Shown: positions 8,814-18,338, numbered from the stretch's first letter. The stretch is 64,000 nt of DNA from Bog-756 sp963699105 (GCA_963699105.1 CAVOTI010000005.1:1-64000); one strand, 5' to 3'. The notes: generated from the letters alone by a model not told the origin. Program-made: numbers and translations.

Positions 8814-9349
8814 GTGAGCTCACTCTGGACACCTGACGGCGAACACCCGGTCGAACGACCCTCCCAGTCGGCGGGTCGACAGCCGGCGTCGGACGCCCGG
8901 GCACCGGTCGGAGGTCCCCCGGGCGGTCCCGGCGGAGGACCCCCGGGATCCCCCCGGAACCCGAGGACGAGGAGGCCCTGGCGGCCCAGATGGAGGCCAT
9001 GCGGGCCGAATTGATCAATTCACCGGTCGAGGTGGTCGTGGCCAACCACTGCTACGGCCTGTTCGAGCTGGCGGCCGTCTACCTGTCCCAGCAGCCGCCC
9101 CTTCTCAGCCAGGCCCGCCTGGCCATCGATGCCCTCGGCGCCCTCATCTCCGGCCTCGAGGGACGACTGGGTGAGGCCGAGGACCAGCTCAAAGAGGGTG
9201 TCACCCAGCTCCGACTGGCCTACGTCCAGATCGACGGGGCCCAGAGGGCGGGAGCCGATGCCGCCTCGGCCGTAGGCGTCAACGGGGGATCCACCAACGG
9301 GGATGACGGCCCCAGCCCGGGCCAGAACCGGACCGACGACGACGGGTGA
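8814..9349 (+). CDS. DUF1844 family protein (one frameshift)
   Basis: Starts SSLWTPDGEHPVERPSQS, then a Pro/Gly-rich linker, then a helical DUF1844 core (VEVVVANHCYGLFELAAVYL, ARLAIDALGALISGL). Such small proteins are conserved in actinobacteria next to infC; their function is not known. The two halves are in different frames; the break falls in the C/G-run region at about 8938-8957. The stop overlaps the GTG start of the transporter (GTGA), so the two are probably co-translated. Confidence 0.75.
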
Positions 9350-11700
9350 GCGGGGACGACGACGGGTCCGCAGGTCCGGGATCCGATCCGCCACCAGCCG
9401 AGGGACCGTCCAAGGAGGGACCGTCCAAGAGGACCTCCCCCGGCCCTGTGGACGTCTCCCGGGTCCGTAGCTTTCTGGGTCTGTCCATCGGCTTGGTGGG
9501 CCCCCGGGCCAACCTGGCCATCTCCGGAGTGGTGATCACCCTGTTCGTGCAGCACCGGGCCTCGGGCGCGCTGGCCGTCACCTTCGCCCTCACCGCCGAC
9601 CGTCTGGTCAGCTGGCTCACCTTTCCGGTGGCGGGCCGGTTGAGCGACCGGTCGCAGAGCCGGGTGGGCCGGCGGACCCCGTACATGGCCGGCAGCCTCA
9701 TCGTGATGGGCGCGGCCACGTGGATGTTCACCGTCGTCAGCGGCTACTGGCTGTTGGTGCTGATGATCCTGATCGCCGGCCAGGCGTCGGCGGTCTTCAC
9801 CCTCACCAACGTGGCCGTCGTGCCCGAGGTGTTCGGGAGGAGCCGATGGATCAAGGCACTGCTCCTCACCACCGTGCTCGGTACCCTGGCCAGCCTGACC
9901 ATCAAGGGAACGGTCATCGCCTCGTGGAAGCAGAACGACCCGGCAACCTGGAATCTGCCGTTCCAGATCACCGCGGTGATCCTGGTGCTGGTGGGCATCG
10001 CCGTGCTGGTCCTGGTCCGCGAGGCACCCAGCGCCTCCTACGGTGCCGAGGTCGACCGCAAGGTACGGGCCAGGCCCACCCGGGACGAGCTCCGGGACAT
10101 CCTGGCCCAACCCAACGCCAAAGTGCTCATCGGCGGATCTCTCCTCTTCTGGTCGGGAGTCGGATCCACCGCCTATGTGGCCATCCTCTTCTTCGAGCGG
10201 GTCCTCCACGCCGGGGCCAGTGCCCAGACCATCGCCGGCCTGGCCACCAGCCTGCCGGTGTTCTTCATCGGCGTCGCCCTCGGGATACCGCTCAGCCGGA
10301 AGCTCACCCCCATGCAACTGGCCATCGGGGCGCCGTTGATCGGTTCCGTGCTGTCCGGGGTCCAGTATTTCGACACCCACCTGTGGCAGGCGGTGGTCCT
10401 CGGCTATATCGGAGCACCGTTCATCGGCGCCTACATCATCGTGATGGCCCCACTGCTCCTGCAGCTGCTGCCGAGGGCCGGCGGTCTGGGCGAGCGGCTG
10501 GGTGTGCTGCTCGCCCCCTTCAACCTGTGCAGCGTGATCCTCGCCTACGTGGCCGCGGTGATCATCGATGCCACCGGCAACTACCGCCTCATCTGGCTCT
10601 TCCCGGCCGCCACCGGACTGGCTCACGCCACCGTCAACTGCTGGCTCAAGTACCCGGCTCGTCAGGCCTCCAGTCCCGACATGGTCAAGCGGCTGTGGGA
10701 GTGGAGCGTCGTCCAGGCCGAGTCCATGGCCGAGATGGGGATCGTGACCGGGCTCCTGGCCGCCCCGTTACTCGGCGTTGTCACCAAGGAGGACGCCGAC
10801 AGTGCCGTGGTCATCGACATGGCCAGGAACATCCTCGGCAACCCCTACGAGAGCGACCAGGAAGGTCTGCCCGCCGCCCCGCCGGCCCCGGGAGACGAGT
10901 CAGATCCGACCGGTCACTGGACCTCGCCCGACGGCGGGGCCGGGGGCGTCACGGGGGTCCGCCAGGTCGGGGGGGGCCCACTCGACGGACGGGCGATCGG
11001 GGACCAGAAATCGGGCCGGGGCACGTCCTCGGGGTCGGTTGACTCCGAGGGCGATTCGATCGGGGGCGGCTCGGCCGGGACTCCGGATGCGGCATGGTCC
11101 GACGACAGCAACGGAGGCAGCAGGCCCAACGGTCCCACCGGCCCGATGGGTCGAACCGGTGCGATGCCGGCGGGCGGGGTGACGTCCTCCTTGGCCGCCG
11201 CAGCGGCGGGCCCCGGGCCCGAGGGCGGAGGGCCGACCACCCGAGGAGGCACCGGTGGTGCCGGTGGTACCGGTGGTGCCTCTACGACAGGCGGTGCCGG
11301 TGGTGCCGCCGCCACCGGCGGCGCCGGCGGGGCGGGTTCGGGCACGTCTGCTCCGGAAACGACGGCCGGGGACGGGGTCACGGCCACGGGAGCAGGCGGT
11401 GACGGGGCCACGGGGGGCGGAGCTGTCGGGGACGCAGAGAACGGTCTCCCAGGGGGCGGAGCTGTCGGGGACGCAGAGAACGGCGTCGACGCCACGCCAG
11501 CCGGCACCGTGGCAGTGGGCCCGGCGGGAACCACGGGAGCCGATCGCACCGGTGCCGACCCAGCCGACCCCACGGACCCAGCCGACCCCACGGACCCCAC
11601 CGACCCAGCCGACCCCACGGAACCAACCGGGGTCAGCGGTCCCAGCGGGGCCGGCCCGGCGGGAGACGGGTCGGCGGGAGACGGGCCGACCGACGGGTGA
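9346..11700 (+). CDS. MFS/GPH-type membrane transporter with a long low-complexity C-terminal tail
   Basis: 784 aa. Residues about 45-445 hold around 12 hydrophobic segments of the major facilitator fold; the loop after helix 2 reads GRLSDRSQSRVGRRTPYMAG, close to the GPH/SLC45 signature. Substrate unknown. Residues about 510-784 are a disordered Gly/Ala/Thr/Pro/Asp tail with PGRS-like GGTGGA runs and DPTDPADPT repeats. The last ~790 bases overlap, on the opposite strand, the tail of the CSD-like gene, so one of the two tails may not be translated as drawn. Start GTG coupled to the DUF1844 stop. Confidence 0.8.
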   Translation: MSGDDDGSAGPGSDPPPAEGPSKEGPSKRTSPGPVDVSRVRSFLGLSIGLVGPRANLAISGVVITLFVQHRASGALAVTFALTADRLVSWLTFPVAGRLSDRSQSRVGRRTPYMAGSLIVMGAATWMFTVVSGYWLLVLMILIAGQASAVFTLTNVAVVPEVFGRSRWIKALLLTTVLGTLASLTIKGTVIASWKQNDPATWNLPFQITAVILVLVGIAVLVLVREAPSASYGAEVDRKVRARPTRDELRDILAQPNAKVLIGGSLLFWSGVGSTAYVAILFFERVLHAGASAQTIAGLATSLPVFFIGVALGIPLSRKLTPMQLAIGAPLIGSVLSGVQYFDTHLWQAVVLGYIGAPFIGAYIIVMAPLLLQLLPRAGGLGERLGVLLAPFNLCSVILAYVAAVIIDATGNYRLIWLFPAATGLAHATVNCWLKYPARQASSPDMVKRLWEWSVVQAESMAEMGIVTGLLAAPLLGVVTKEDADSAVVIDMARNILGNPYESDQEGLPAAPPAPGDESDPTGHWTSPDGGAGGVTGVRQVGGGPLDGRAIGDQKSGRGTSSGSVDSEGDSIGGGSAGTPDAAWSDDSNGGSRPNGPTGPMGRTGAMPAGGVTSSLAAAAAGPGPEGGGPTTRGGTGGAGGTGGASTTGGAGGAAATGGAGGAGSGTSAPETTAGDGVTATGAGGDGATGGGAVGDAENGLPGGGAVGDAENGVDATPAGTVAVGPAGTTGADRTGADPADPTDPADPTDPTDPADPTEPTGVSGPSGAGPAGDGSAGDGPTDG

Positions 11701-12119
11701 CCGGAGGGCGGCGGCCCGGGGGGGGCGCCGACGTCGGCCCGGTCGGCACCGCCGCTCAACGGCGGAACTGCACCCACACGCCCGAGCCCGACGGCGACGG
11801 TACCGGCGCCGGGAGGATGGGTCGGGGTGGCTCCCGCCTCCAACGTCGAGCCGGGACGGACCACGCCGGGCAGCGGGCGGACCGAGCTCGCCTCCAGCTG
11901 GCCGAGACGGCCGGCCACCACCACGAAGGCGACCACCGCTCCGACCTCGATGCGGCGGGAACCGTCGGTGATCGCCGTGCAGTGGAAGGACAGCGTCCGG
12001 CCGCTCCCGAACTCCACCGGACCCAGTCCCCGCTCCTCGTCGAAGGCGGCGACATCACCCACCAGCGGGGCGCCGCCCACCGGGGCGAGCTCGAACGGTC
12101 CGGTCCACGTGGTCGCCAT
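10914..12119 (-). CDS. Cold-shock-like domain protein with Pro/Ala-rich tail
   Basis: The first ~75 residues read like an actinobacterial CSD-type beta-barrel (VGDVAAFDEERGLGPVEF, FHCTAITDGSRRIEVG, VVAGRLGQLEAS), so binding of single-stranded nucleic acid is likely. The gene starts 12 bases after hisG and is probably co-transcribed. After about residue 85 the frame continues as ~315 residues of Pro/Ala/Gly/Ser low-complexity sequence, antisense to the transporter tail. Homologues I know of end soon after the domain, so the true stop may have been lost or the tail may be genuine. The domain call is firmer than the end. Confidence 0.6.
   Translation of the reverse strand: MATTWTGPFELAPVGGAPLVGDVAAFDEERGLGPVEFGSGRTLSFHCTAITDGSRRIEVGAVVAFVVVAGRLGQLEASSVRPLPGVVRPGSTLEAGATPTHPPGAGTVAVGLGRVGAVPPLSGGADRADVGAPPGPPPSGHPSVGPSPADPSPAGPAPLGPLTPVGSVGSAGSVGSVGSAGSVGSAGSAPVRSAPVVPAGPTATVPAGVASTPFSASPTAPPPGRPFSASPTAPPPVAPSPPAPVAVTPSPAVVSGADVPEPAPPAPPVAAAPPAPPVVEAPPVPPAPPVPPRVVGPPPSGPGPAAAAAKEDVTPPAGIAPVRPIGPVGPLGLLPPLLSSDHAASGVPAEPPPIESPSESTDPEDVPRPDFWSPIARPSSGPPPTWRTPVTPPAPPSGEVQ
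11413..11483. repeat. 32-bp direct repeat in the transporter tail
   Basis: Two exact 32-bp copies at 11413-11444 and 11452-11483 (starting gggggcggagctgtcggg). In the plus frame each encodes GGGAVGDAENG-like sequence. Nearby (about 11560-11625) are further short repeats of gacccagccgacccc type. Confidence 0.92.
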
Positions 12120-12131
12120 GGTGGGCCCGCC

Positions 12132-13026
12132 TCAGTGCACGATCTTCGAAAGCGGCAATTCGATGATGTCCATCGCCCCGCGATCCTTGAGTGCCGGTAT
12201 CAGGACGTTGATCTCGGACTTCGGAACTACTGTCTCCACAGCGTACCCGCCGCCCCCGAAGAGCTCCGAGACGGTCGGTGAGCGGAGGGAGGGCAGCACC
12301 TCGATGACGCCCGGCAGCTGCTCGGCCGACACGTTGAGTTTGACCAGCACCTTCCCCCGCGCCTCCAGGGCTCCCTGGAGCAGGGTCAGCAGCTGCTTGA
12401 TGGCGTGGTTCTTCTCGGGGTCCTTGACCGAAGTCGGGTTGGCGATCAGCTCGGTGTGGGAGACCAGCAGGGTCTCGACGATCTTCAGACCGGCGGCCCG
12501 CAGGGCCCGGCCGGTCTCGGTTATCTCCACCACGCAGTCGGCGATGTCGGGAACCTTGGCCTCGGTGGCCCCGTACGACAGGCTGACCTCGGCGTCGACA
12601 CCGTGGCTCTCGAGGTAACGACGGGTCAGCTCTGGGTACTCGGTGGACACCCGTAGGGCACCTCCGGCACCGGTGGCCGAGGCCGCCAGGTCGGCCACCG
12701 ATGCCACCGGTGAGTCGACCGGCACGGCCAGCACCACCCGGATGGGGTGCTCGGTGGCCTTCGAGTAGCGGAGCACGCCCATGGTGGCGACTCGCTCCCC
12801 CGCTCCTCGATCCAGTCGCGCCCGGTGATGCCGACGTCGAAGAGGCCGTCGGCCACATACAGGGGGATCTCCTGGGGGCGGAGGATCCTCACCTCGCTGA
12901 CTCGGGGATCGTCGATGGTGGCCCGGTAGTCGACATCCGAGGCGCGGGCACGGCGAGGTCGGCGGCGGCGAAGAGGGCGAGGGTGGCCGCCTCCAGCGAT
13001 CCCTTGGGGAGCACCAGGCGCAGCAT
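12132..13026 (-). CDS. hisG: ATP phosphoribosyltransferase (two frameshifts)
   Basis: First step of histidine synthesis: ATP + PRPP to phosphoribosyl-ATP. N-terminus LRLVLPKGSLEAATLALF, then SDVDYRATIDDPRV, LRPQEIPLYVADGLFDVGIT and GRDWIEE; then YSKATEHPIRV and a C-terminal ACT-like regulatory domain (EKNHAIKQLLTLLQG, ending IIELPLSKIVH), so this is the long form inhibited by histidine. Three frames are needed. Breaks near 12951 and at 12796-12800 each correspond to one missing base in a C/G run. Start ATG overlaps the ribH stop (TGATG). Confidence 0.92.
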
Positions 13027-13601
13027 CAGCGCCGTCCCGACCGAGAAGCCGACCTGTGGGGGCCGAGGCCTCGGCCACCGCGGTCAGCACCCCGGCGGTG
13101 TGCAGGGCGGTGAGGGCGGCTTCGCGGCCCTTGTTGGACGGGGCGTCCTGCGGACCGCGCCATGGCCTGGTCGACGTTCTCGGTGGTGAGTACGCCGAAC
13201 ACCACCGGCTTGCCGGAGTCGAGCTGCACCCGCTGCAGACCCGACGCGCACTCGCCGGCCACGAACTCGTAGTGGCCGGTGTCGCCCCGGATCACCGCAC
13301 CCAGGCAGATCACCGCGTCGACGGTGTCGGCGCCGGCCAGGCGCTGAGCCACCAGCGGGAGCTCGAATGCGCCGGGCACCCAGGCCACGGTGACGTCGGC
13401 CAGATCCCCACCGAGCTCCTCCAGGACGTCGAGGGCCCCGGTGAGGAGCCGGAAGGTGATGCCCCCGTTGAACTCGGCACAGACGATGCCGATGCGAAGG
13501 CCCGAAGTGGTGCCCCCCGAGCCGTCCAGGCTCGATCCCACCCTGGAGGCAACTCGGTCCTTGGCGTCGACAGGGAGGAGCGTCAGGTCAGAGGACGTCA
13601 T
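13026..13601 (-). CDS. ribH: 6,7-dimethyl-8-ribityllumazine synthase (frameshifted)
   Basis: Penultimate riboflavin enzyme. Typical motifs: GIVCAEFNGGIT, VPGAFELPLVAQRLA, AVICLGAVIRGDTGHYEFVA and VFGVLTTENVDQAMARS. The following PQDAPSNKGREAALTALH is in a second frame (break near 13150), and a second shift near the end returns to the frame whose TGA overlaps the hisG ATG. Start ATG 13601 overlaps the ribBA end by 14 bases. Confidence 0.92.
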   Translation of the reverse strand: MTSSDLTLLPVDAKDRVASRVGSSLDGSGGTTSGLRIGIVCAEFNGGITFRLLTGALDVLEELGGDLADVTVAWVPGAFELPLVAQRLAGADTVDAVICLGAVIRGDTGHYEFVAGECASGLQRVQLDSGKPVVFGVLTTENVDQAMARSAGRPVQQGPRSRPHRPAHRRGADRGGRGLGPHRSASRSGRR

Positions 13602-14809
13602 CGAGGCCCTCGAGCAGGTGGCCCATGCGCTCGCGCTTGGTCCGGAGGTACTCGATGTTCTCCGGTGTGGGGGTGGGCTGGATGTTCACCCGCTCGACGA
13701 TATCGAGGCCGAACCCCTCGAGTCCGCCGTACTTGGTCGGGTTGTTGGTCATCAGGCGCATGGTGGTCACGCCCAGGTCGACCAGGATCTGGGCACCGAT
13801 GCCGTACTCGCGGGAGTCGGCCGGCAGCCCGAGCTCGAGATTGGCGTCGACGGTGTCGAAGCCCTCCTCCTGCAAGGTGTACGCCCGGAGCTTGTGGGCC
13901 AGCCCGATGCCCGCGTCCCTCGTGTCCGCGCAGGTACACGAGGACGCCGCTGCCGTTCTCGTTGATGGTGGCCATGGCTCCGTGCAGTTGGGGTCCGCAA
14001 TCGCATCGGAGCGAACCGAAGACATCTCCGGTCAGGCACTCGCTGTGGACCCGGACGAGGACATTGGGCTGACCGGCCACCTCCCCTTCGACCAGGGCCA
14101 CGTGGTGTTCGCCGTCGAGCACCGACTCGTAGGCGTAGACGGTGAACTCGCCGTAGTCGGTGGGGATCCGGGCGTCGGCTATCCGGCGCACGAGCTTGTC
14201 CTTGTGCCGCCGGTAGCGGATGAGGTCGGCGATGGAGATCAGGTGCAGTCCGTGCTTTTCGGCGAAACGCCGCAGCTCGGGCAGCCGGGCCATCCCCGTC
14301 TTGTCCTCGCTGACCACCTCGCACAGCACGCCGACCGGCGACATCCCCGCCGCCCTGGCCAGGTCGATGGCGGCCTCGGTGTGCCCCGCCCGCTTGAGCA
14401 CGCCACCGGGTCGGTAGCGGAGCGGGAAGATGTGGCCGGGCCGGTTGAGGTCCGAGGGCCGGATGTGGGGATCGGCCAGTGCCTTTATGGTGGCGGCCCG
14501 GTCGGCGGCCGAGATGCCGGTCGAGGTCCCGTGACGGTAGTCCACGCTCACCGTGAACGCCGTCCGCTGCACCTCGGTGTTGGTGGTCACCATGAGGGGC
14601 AGGTCGAGGTGCTCGACCCGCTCCGGGGTGAGGGGGACGCAGATGAGGCCGGAGGTGTGGGCCAAGAAGAAGGCGATCTTCTCCGGGGTCACGGCGTCGG
14701 CGGCCATGATGAGATCGCCCTCGTTCTCGCGATCCTCGTCGTCGACCACGACCACGATCTCGCCCCGACCGATCGCCGCTATCGCATCCTCAACTGCTGA
14801 AAAGGGCAT
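13588..14809 (-). CDS. ribBA: Bifunctional DHBP synthase / GTP cyclohydrolase II (one frameshift)
   Basis: Makes both riboflavin precursors. N-terminal RibB domain: VVVVDDEDRENEGDLI, RHGTSTGISAADRA, GHTEAAIDLARAAG. C-terminal RibA domain: VRVHSECLTGDVFGSLRCDC (zinc cysteines) and the GHEGRG / IGLAHKLRAY motif, which is split by a one-base insertion near 13912-13918. I chose ATG 14809 (MPFSAVEDAIAAIGRGEIVV) because it fits the family start and has AGGGG just upstream; the frame stays open further upstream without conserved sequence. Confidence 0.94.
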
Positions 14810-14979
14810 CTGACCCCTGGTCTCCCTCTGTGCTGCTCTCTCGGAACTCCCCGGGACGCTCCTCGGCACGGTGCCGAGAAATGGCTGCTCGGTGCACGCT
14901 CCGGGACACGATCCACTGCTCATAGTGTCGGCCGGCAACGGTACCGCCTTAGGTAATTTCTCGACTGGCCTGCTTTTCC
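14810..14979 (-). other. ribD-ribBA spacer with small hairpin
   Basis: 170 bases without a supported gene. A 17-base palindrome at 14862-14878 (CTCGGCAC and GTGCCGAG around one base) could form a hairpin before ribBA. I do not recognise an FMN riboswitch. Riboflavin synthase (ribE), which often sits here, is absent. Confidence 0.5.
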
Positions 14980-16014
14980 TCACTCGGTCCGAGCAGCCAG
15001 CTCGACCCGTATGTCACCCTCCAGGCTAGTCACCGAGACCAATCTGCCCCGCCACAGGTCGTCGATGGTGGGGGCACCCGGTCCGGCGAACAGGGGTCGG
15101 GCGTCGTTCCCGCCGAAGAGGGCAGGGGCCAGATAGAGCACGTACCGGTCGACCAGGCCCGACGAGTGGAAGGCGTGCGCCACCCCGGCCCCGCCCTCCA
15201 CCAGTACCTGCACCAGGCCCCTGGCTCCGAGCTCCCCGAGGATGTCGTCGAGGTCGCCGTCCATGGACAGTGCCGGCTCGACGGCGGCGCCGGGGGGGAT
15301 AGGCCCGAGGACGATCCGGAGGGGCTGGTGCCCGTCCTCACGGAACCAACGGTCCCCATCCGGGAGCCGGACCGTCAGCGACGGGTCGTCGGCCCGGACC
15401 GTCCCGGCCCCCACCACCACCCCGTCGGCCTGAGCCCTCAGGCGGTGGGCATCGAGACGGGCGGCCGTCCCGGTGATCCACCGGCTGGAACCGTCGGGGG
15501 CGGCGATGCCCCCGTCGAGCGACGCCGCCAGCTTGAGCACCACCCACGGCCGACCGGTCTGCCGGTGCTTGAAGTAGGGGGCCAGTTGGTCGTGGACCTG
15601 CTCGGACCCCACCCCCAGGTCGACCTCGATCCCCGCCGACCGCAGGGCGGCGATCCCCCGGCCGCTCACCAGCGGATCGGGGTCCTCCACCCCCACCACC
15701 ACCCGGCCGATCCCCGCCTCGATGACGGCGTCGGCGCACGGCGGTGTCCGGCCGTGGTGGGCACAGGGCTCGAGGGTGACGTACAAGGTGGCCCCTCTGG
15801 CCCGGGGCCCGGCCGCGGCCAGGGCGATGACCTCGGCATGGGGTCCGCCCGGCGGCGCCGTCCAGCCGGTGAAGGAGTCGTCGCCCCCGGCGGGCACCAC
15901 CACCGCTCCCACCCAGGGGTTCGGCGACGTCCGTCCCCGAGCAGACTCGGCCGCCTCGACGGCCGCCCCCATCCAGTGGCCGTCGGACCGCGGTTGGTGG
16001 TCCCGGGTACTCAG
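14980..16014 (-). CDS. ribD: Riboflavin biosynthesis deaminase/reductase, probable CTG start
   Basis: Two-domain enzyme. N-terminal zinc deaminase: TSPNPWVGAVVV, HAEVIALAAAG, TLEPCAHHGRTPPC. C-terminal reductase: VVLKLAASLDGGIAAPDGSS, ITGTAARLDAHRLRAQADGV, VQVLVEGGAGVAHAF. The first ATG (15972) would begin inside the expected N-terminal helix; sequence upstream (DGHW before the M) resembles the family. CTG 16014 is in frame and overlaps the rpe stop as CTGA, so I extend to it. If only standard starts are allowed, use 15972. Confidence 0.93.
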   Translation of the reverse strand: MSTRDHQPRSDGHWMGAAVEAAESARGRTSPNPWVGAVVVPAGGDDSFTGWTAPPGGPHAEVIALAAAGPRARGATLYVTLEPCAHHGRTPPCADAVIEAGIGRVVVGVEDPDPLVSGRGIAALRSAGIEVDLGVGSEQVHDQLAPYFKHRQTGRPWVVLKLAASLDGGIAAPDGSSRWITGTAARLDAHRLRAQADGVVVGAGTVRADDPSLTVRLPDGDRWFREDGHQPLRIVLGPIPPGAAVEPALSMDGDLDDILGELGARGLVQVLVEGGAGVAHAFHSSGLVDRYVLYLAPALFGGNDARPLFAGPGAPTIDDLWRGRLVSVTSLEGDIRVELAARTE

Positions 16015-16706
16015 GAGGGATCGCCTGCCACTGCCCCGACGGCGGCCCGCATGATGTCACCGACCGCCTCCAGCGGGTGGGGCCGGCCGAACACGGCCGA
16101 ACCGGCCACGAAGACGTTGGCCCCCGAACGGGCGGCATCCACCACCGTGTGCTCGTCGATGCCCCCGTCGACCTCGACGTCGACCGCCAGGCCGGCCTCC
16201 GACAGGGCCCGGCGGACCTGGTGGACCTTGGGCATCACCTCGGCGATGAAGGACTGGCCGCCGAACCCGGGGAAGACCGTCATGCACAAGATGAGGTCGA
16301 CCTGATCGAGGAAGGGGGCGACGGCGTCGAAGGGCGTGTCCGGGTTGGCCGCCAATCCGACCCTCAGGCCCAGATCGCGCATCTGCCGGATGAGGGCGGC
16401 GGTCCCACCCACTTCGACGTGGACGGTGCAGCCGTCGGCTCCGGCGTCGCGGAACGGCTCGAGATAGCGGGCCGGATCGGTGATCATGAGGTGGGTGTCG
16501 AAGAACAGGTCGGTGTGCTCCCGCAGGGAGGACATCACCGGGGGACCGAGGGTGAGGTTGGGCACGAAGTGGCCGTCCATCACGTCGACATGGAGCCAGT
16601 CCGAACCGGGGGCGACCCGGTCGATGGCCTCGGACAGTTTCCCGAAGTCGGCAGAGAGGATGGAGGGCGCCACCCGCATCTCGGGCTGTTGCCGGGTCGA
16701 CTCCAT
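16011..16706 (-). CDS. rpe: Ribulose-phosphate 3-epimerase
   Basis: 231 aa TIM barrel that interconverts ribulose-5-P and xylulose-5-P. Motifs: VAPSILSADFGKL, DWLHVDVMDGHFVPNLTLGP, THLMITDPARY, CMTVFPGFGGQSFI and EVDGGIDEHT hold the metal ligands and catalytic Asp residues. The frame is open further upstream, but MESTRQQPEMRV at 16706 is the most plausible start and lies after the fmt stop. Confidence 0.95.
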   Translation of the reverse strand: MESTRQQPEMRVAPSILSADFGKLSEAIDRVAPGSDWLHVDVMDGHFVPNLTLGPPVMSSLREHTDLFFDTHLMITDPARYLEPFRDAGADGCTVHVEVGGTAALIRQMRDLGLRVGLAANPDTPFDAVAPFLDQVDLILCMTVFPGFGGQSFIAEVMPKVHQVRRALSEAGLAVDVEVDGGIDEHTVVDAARSGANVFVAGSAVFGRPHPLEAVGDIMRAAVGAVAGDPS

Positions 16707-16788
16707 CACCACCGAGCCTACCGGTGGCGCCTCGCCCCACCCTTCCACGTCGAGCCGTCCCGGACCGCCGGACACGGGGACGGCCGGG

Positions 16789-17687
16789 TCACCCGCCGAG
16801 CCGTTCGCCCGGTTGGGGGCGCACGCCCCGCCGCCAGTCCTGCGCATCCATCGGTCGCCGGCCCTCGGGTTGGACGGTGACCAGGGTGATCCGGTACCCG
16901 TCGCCGGCCATTACGTCGACGCCGTCGAGGGATCCCGGCTCCCCGCCGGACCGGACCGGCTCGCCGTCGTCGGTCCCGTCGGCCGCCGCCGCCCGCAGGA
17001 CGGCCAGTCGACGGCCGCGGAAGGTGGTCCAGGCCCGGCCGATCCGGACAACCCGATGCAGCTGCACCGCCGGCTGGTCCCAGTGCAGCTGCCGCTCGGC
17101 CGGGAGGATCTTCTCGGCGTAGGAGGGCGTCCCCACCTGGTCACGAGCCGGAGGCAGCCCCGCCACTCCGTCGCCCAGGTGCTCCACCAGCAGCCTGCAC
17201 CCGATGGCCACCAACCGGGACCGGAGCTCATCGGCCGTCTCCTCCTCGCCGATGTTGGTGCCCTCCTCGGCGTAGATCCCGCCGGTGTCCAGTCCGGCCT
17301 CGACCGCCATCAGGCACACGCCGGTCTCGGCGTCACCCTCGAGGATGGCCCGCTCCACCGGCGCCGCCCCCCGCCACCGGGGCAGCAGCGAGAAGTGGAT
17401 GTTGACCATGGGGAGAGCGTGGAGGACCTCGACCGGGATGACGCGGCCAAAGGCCACCACCACCCCGAGCTCGGCGCCGGCGCCGGCCACGTCGCCCAGG
17501 GAGTCGGTGACGGCCAACCCCAGCTCGACGGCCGCCGACTTGACCGGGCTGGGCACCAGCGCCCCTCCCCGGCCGCGGCGCTTGTCGGGACGGGTGACCA
17601 CCAGGCGCACGTCGTGGCCCGCTCCACTAGGGCCCCGAGCGGGGCCACCGCCGCCTCGGGAGTCCCGAGGAACACCAAGCGAGCCAT
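16789..17687 (-). CDS. fmt: Methionyl-tRNA formyltransferase (one frameshift)
   Basis: Formylates initiator Met-tRNA with 10-formyl-THF. N-terminus MARLVFLGTPEAAVAPLGAL, then VVTRPDKRRGRG, then NIHFSLLPRWRGAAPVERAI with the catalytic Asn-His and the D of MAVEAGLDTGGIY; a C-terminal OB-type domain follows. The first ~22 codons are in another frame; the break near 17620 fits one missing G in a GGGG run (restores ERGHDVRLVV). It is downstream of def, the usual partner that later removes the formyl group. Confidence 0.93.
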
Positions 17688-17724
17688 GGACGGCGACGCT
17701 ACCGGGTGGTGGTCGGGCCGGGGC

Positions 17725-18270
17725 TCAGATCTGGCGGTCGCTGCCGGCCGACACCAGCTTGGCCTCCATGGCCGAGGTGTCGAGCCCCATGGCTCGGTCG
17801 CGCAGGACCCGGAGGGCCTGCTTGCGCATGTCGTCCTCCAGACGCTCGACCATGAGGACGCCGTCCAGGTGGTCGACCTCGTGCTGGAACACCCGGCCCA
17901 GGAAGTCGTCGGCCTCGATGGAGACCTCGTTCCCGTCGAGGTCGTAGCCGCGTAGATGGACCTGGGCGGGCCGGACGATGCCGAGACGGAGGTCGGGGAT
18001 CGACAGGCACCCCTCGTCGTGGTACCACTCCCCCGCCGATTCCACGATGGTCGGGTTGATGACCACCTGAGGTCCTTCACCGATGTCGTACACGAACAGG
18101 CGCTTTTGGATCCCGACCTGCGGCGCGGCCAAGCCGGCACCCTCCGAGTCGTACATGGTGTCCACCATGTCGTCGACCAGGTGGACCAGCGAGGCGTCGA
18201 CCTGGTCGACATCGTTGGCCACCTGCTTGAGCACAGGGTCGCCGTAGACGCGGACGGAGTACGAGGACAT
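17725..18270 (-). CDS. def: Peptide deformylase
   Basis: 181 aa metalloenzyme that removes the N-formyl group from new proteins. All three family motifs are present: GAGLAAPQVG (about 45-54), EGCLS (86-90, metal Cys) and HEVDH (130-134, two metal His and catalytic Glu). Start ATG 18270 gives MSSYSVRVYGDPVL, normal for the family. The frame remains open far upstream but that part is antisense or out of frame to priA. Confidence 0.96.
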   Translation of the reverse strand: MSSYSVRVYGDPVLKQVANDVDQVDASLVHLVDDMVDTMYDSEGAGLAAPQVGIQKRLFVYDIGEGPQVVINPTIVESAGEWYHDEGCLSIPDLRLGIVRPAQVHLRGYDLDGNEVSIEADDFLGRVFQHEVDHLDGVLMVERLEDDMRKQALRVLRDRAMGLDTSAMEAKLVSAGSDRQI

Positions 18271-18338
18271 GACCGTCATTCTAGGTACCGGCCCGGCCGA
18301 TTGCCGTCGGCACGTGGGGGAACCGGGCCACCGCCCCG

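Noticed and set aside
9220..10626. 468-codon minus-strand frame opposite the transporter
   Set aside because: His/Gln/Gly-rich antisense translation without motifs; the plus strand encodes clear membrane helices.
14810..14979. FMN riboswitch before ribBA
   Set aside because: I looked for the conserved multi-stem FMN element and saw only a single short hairpin.
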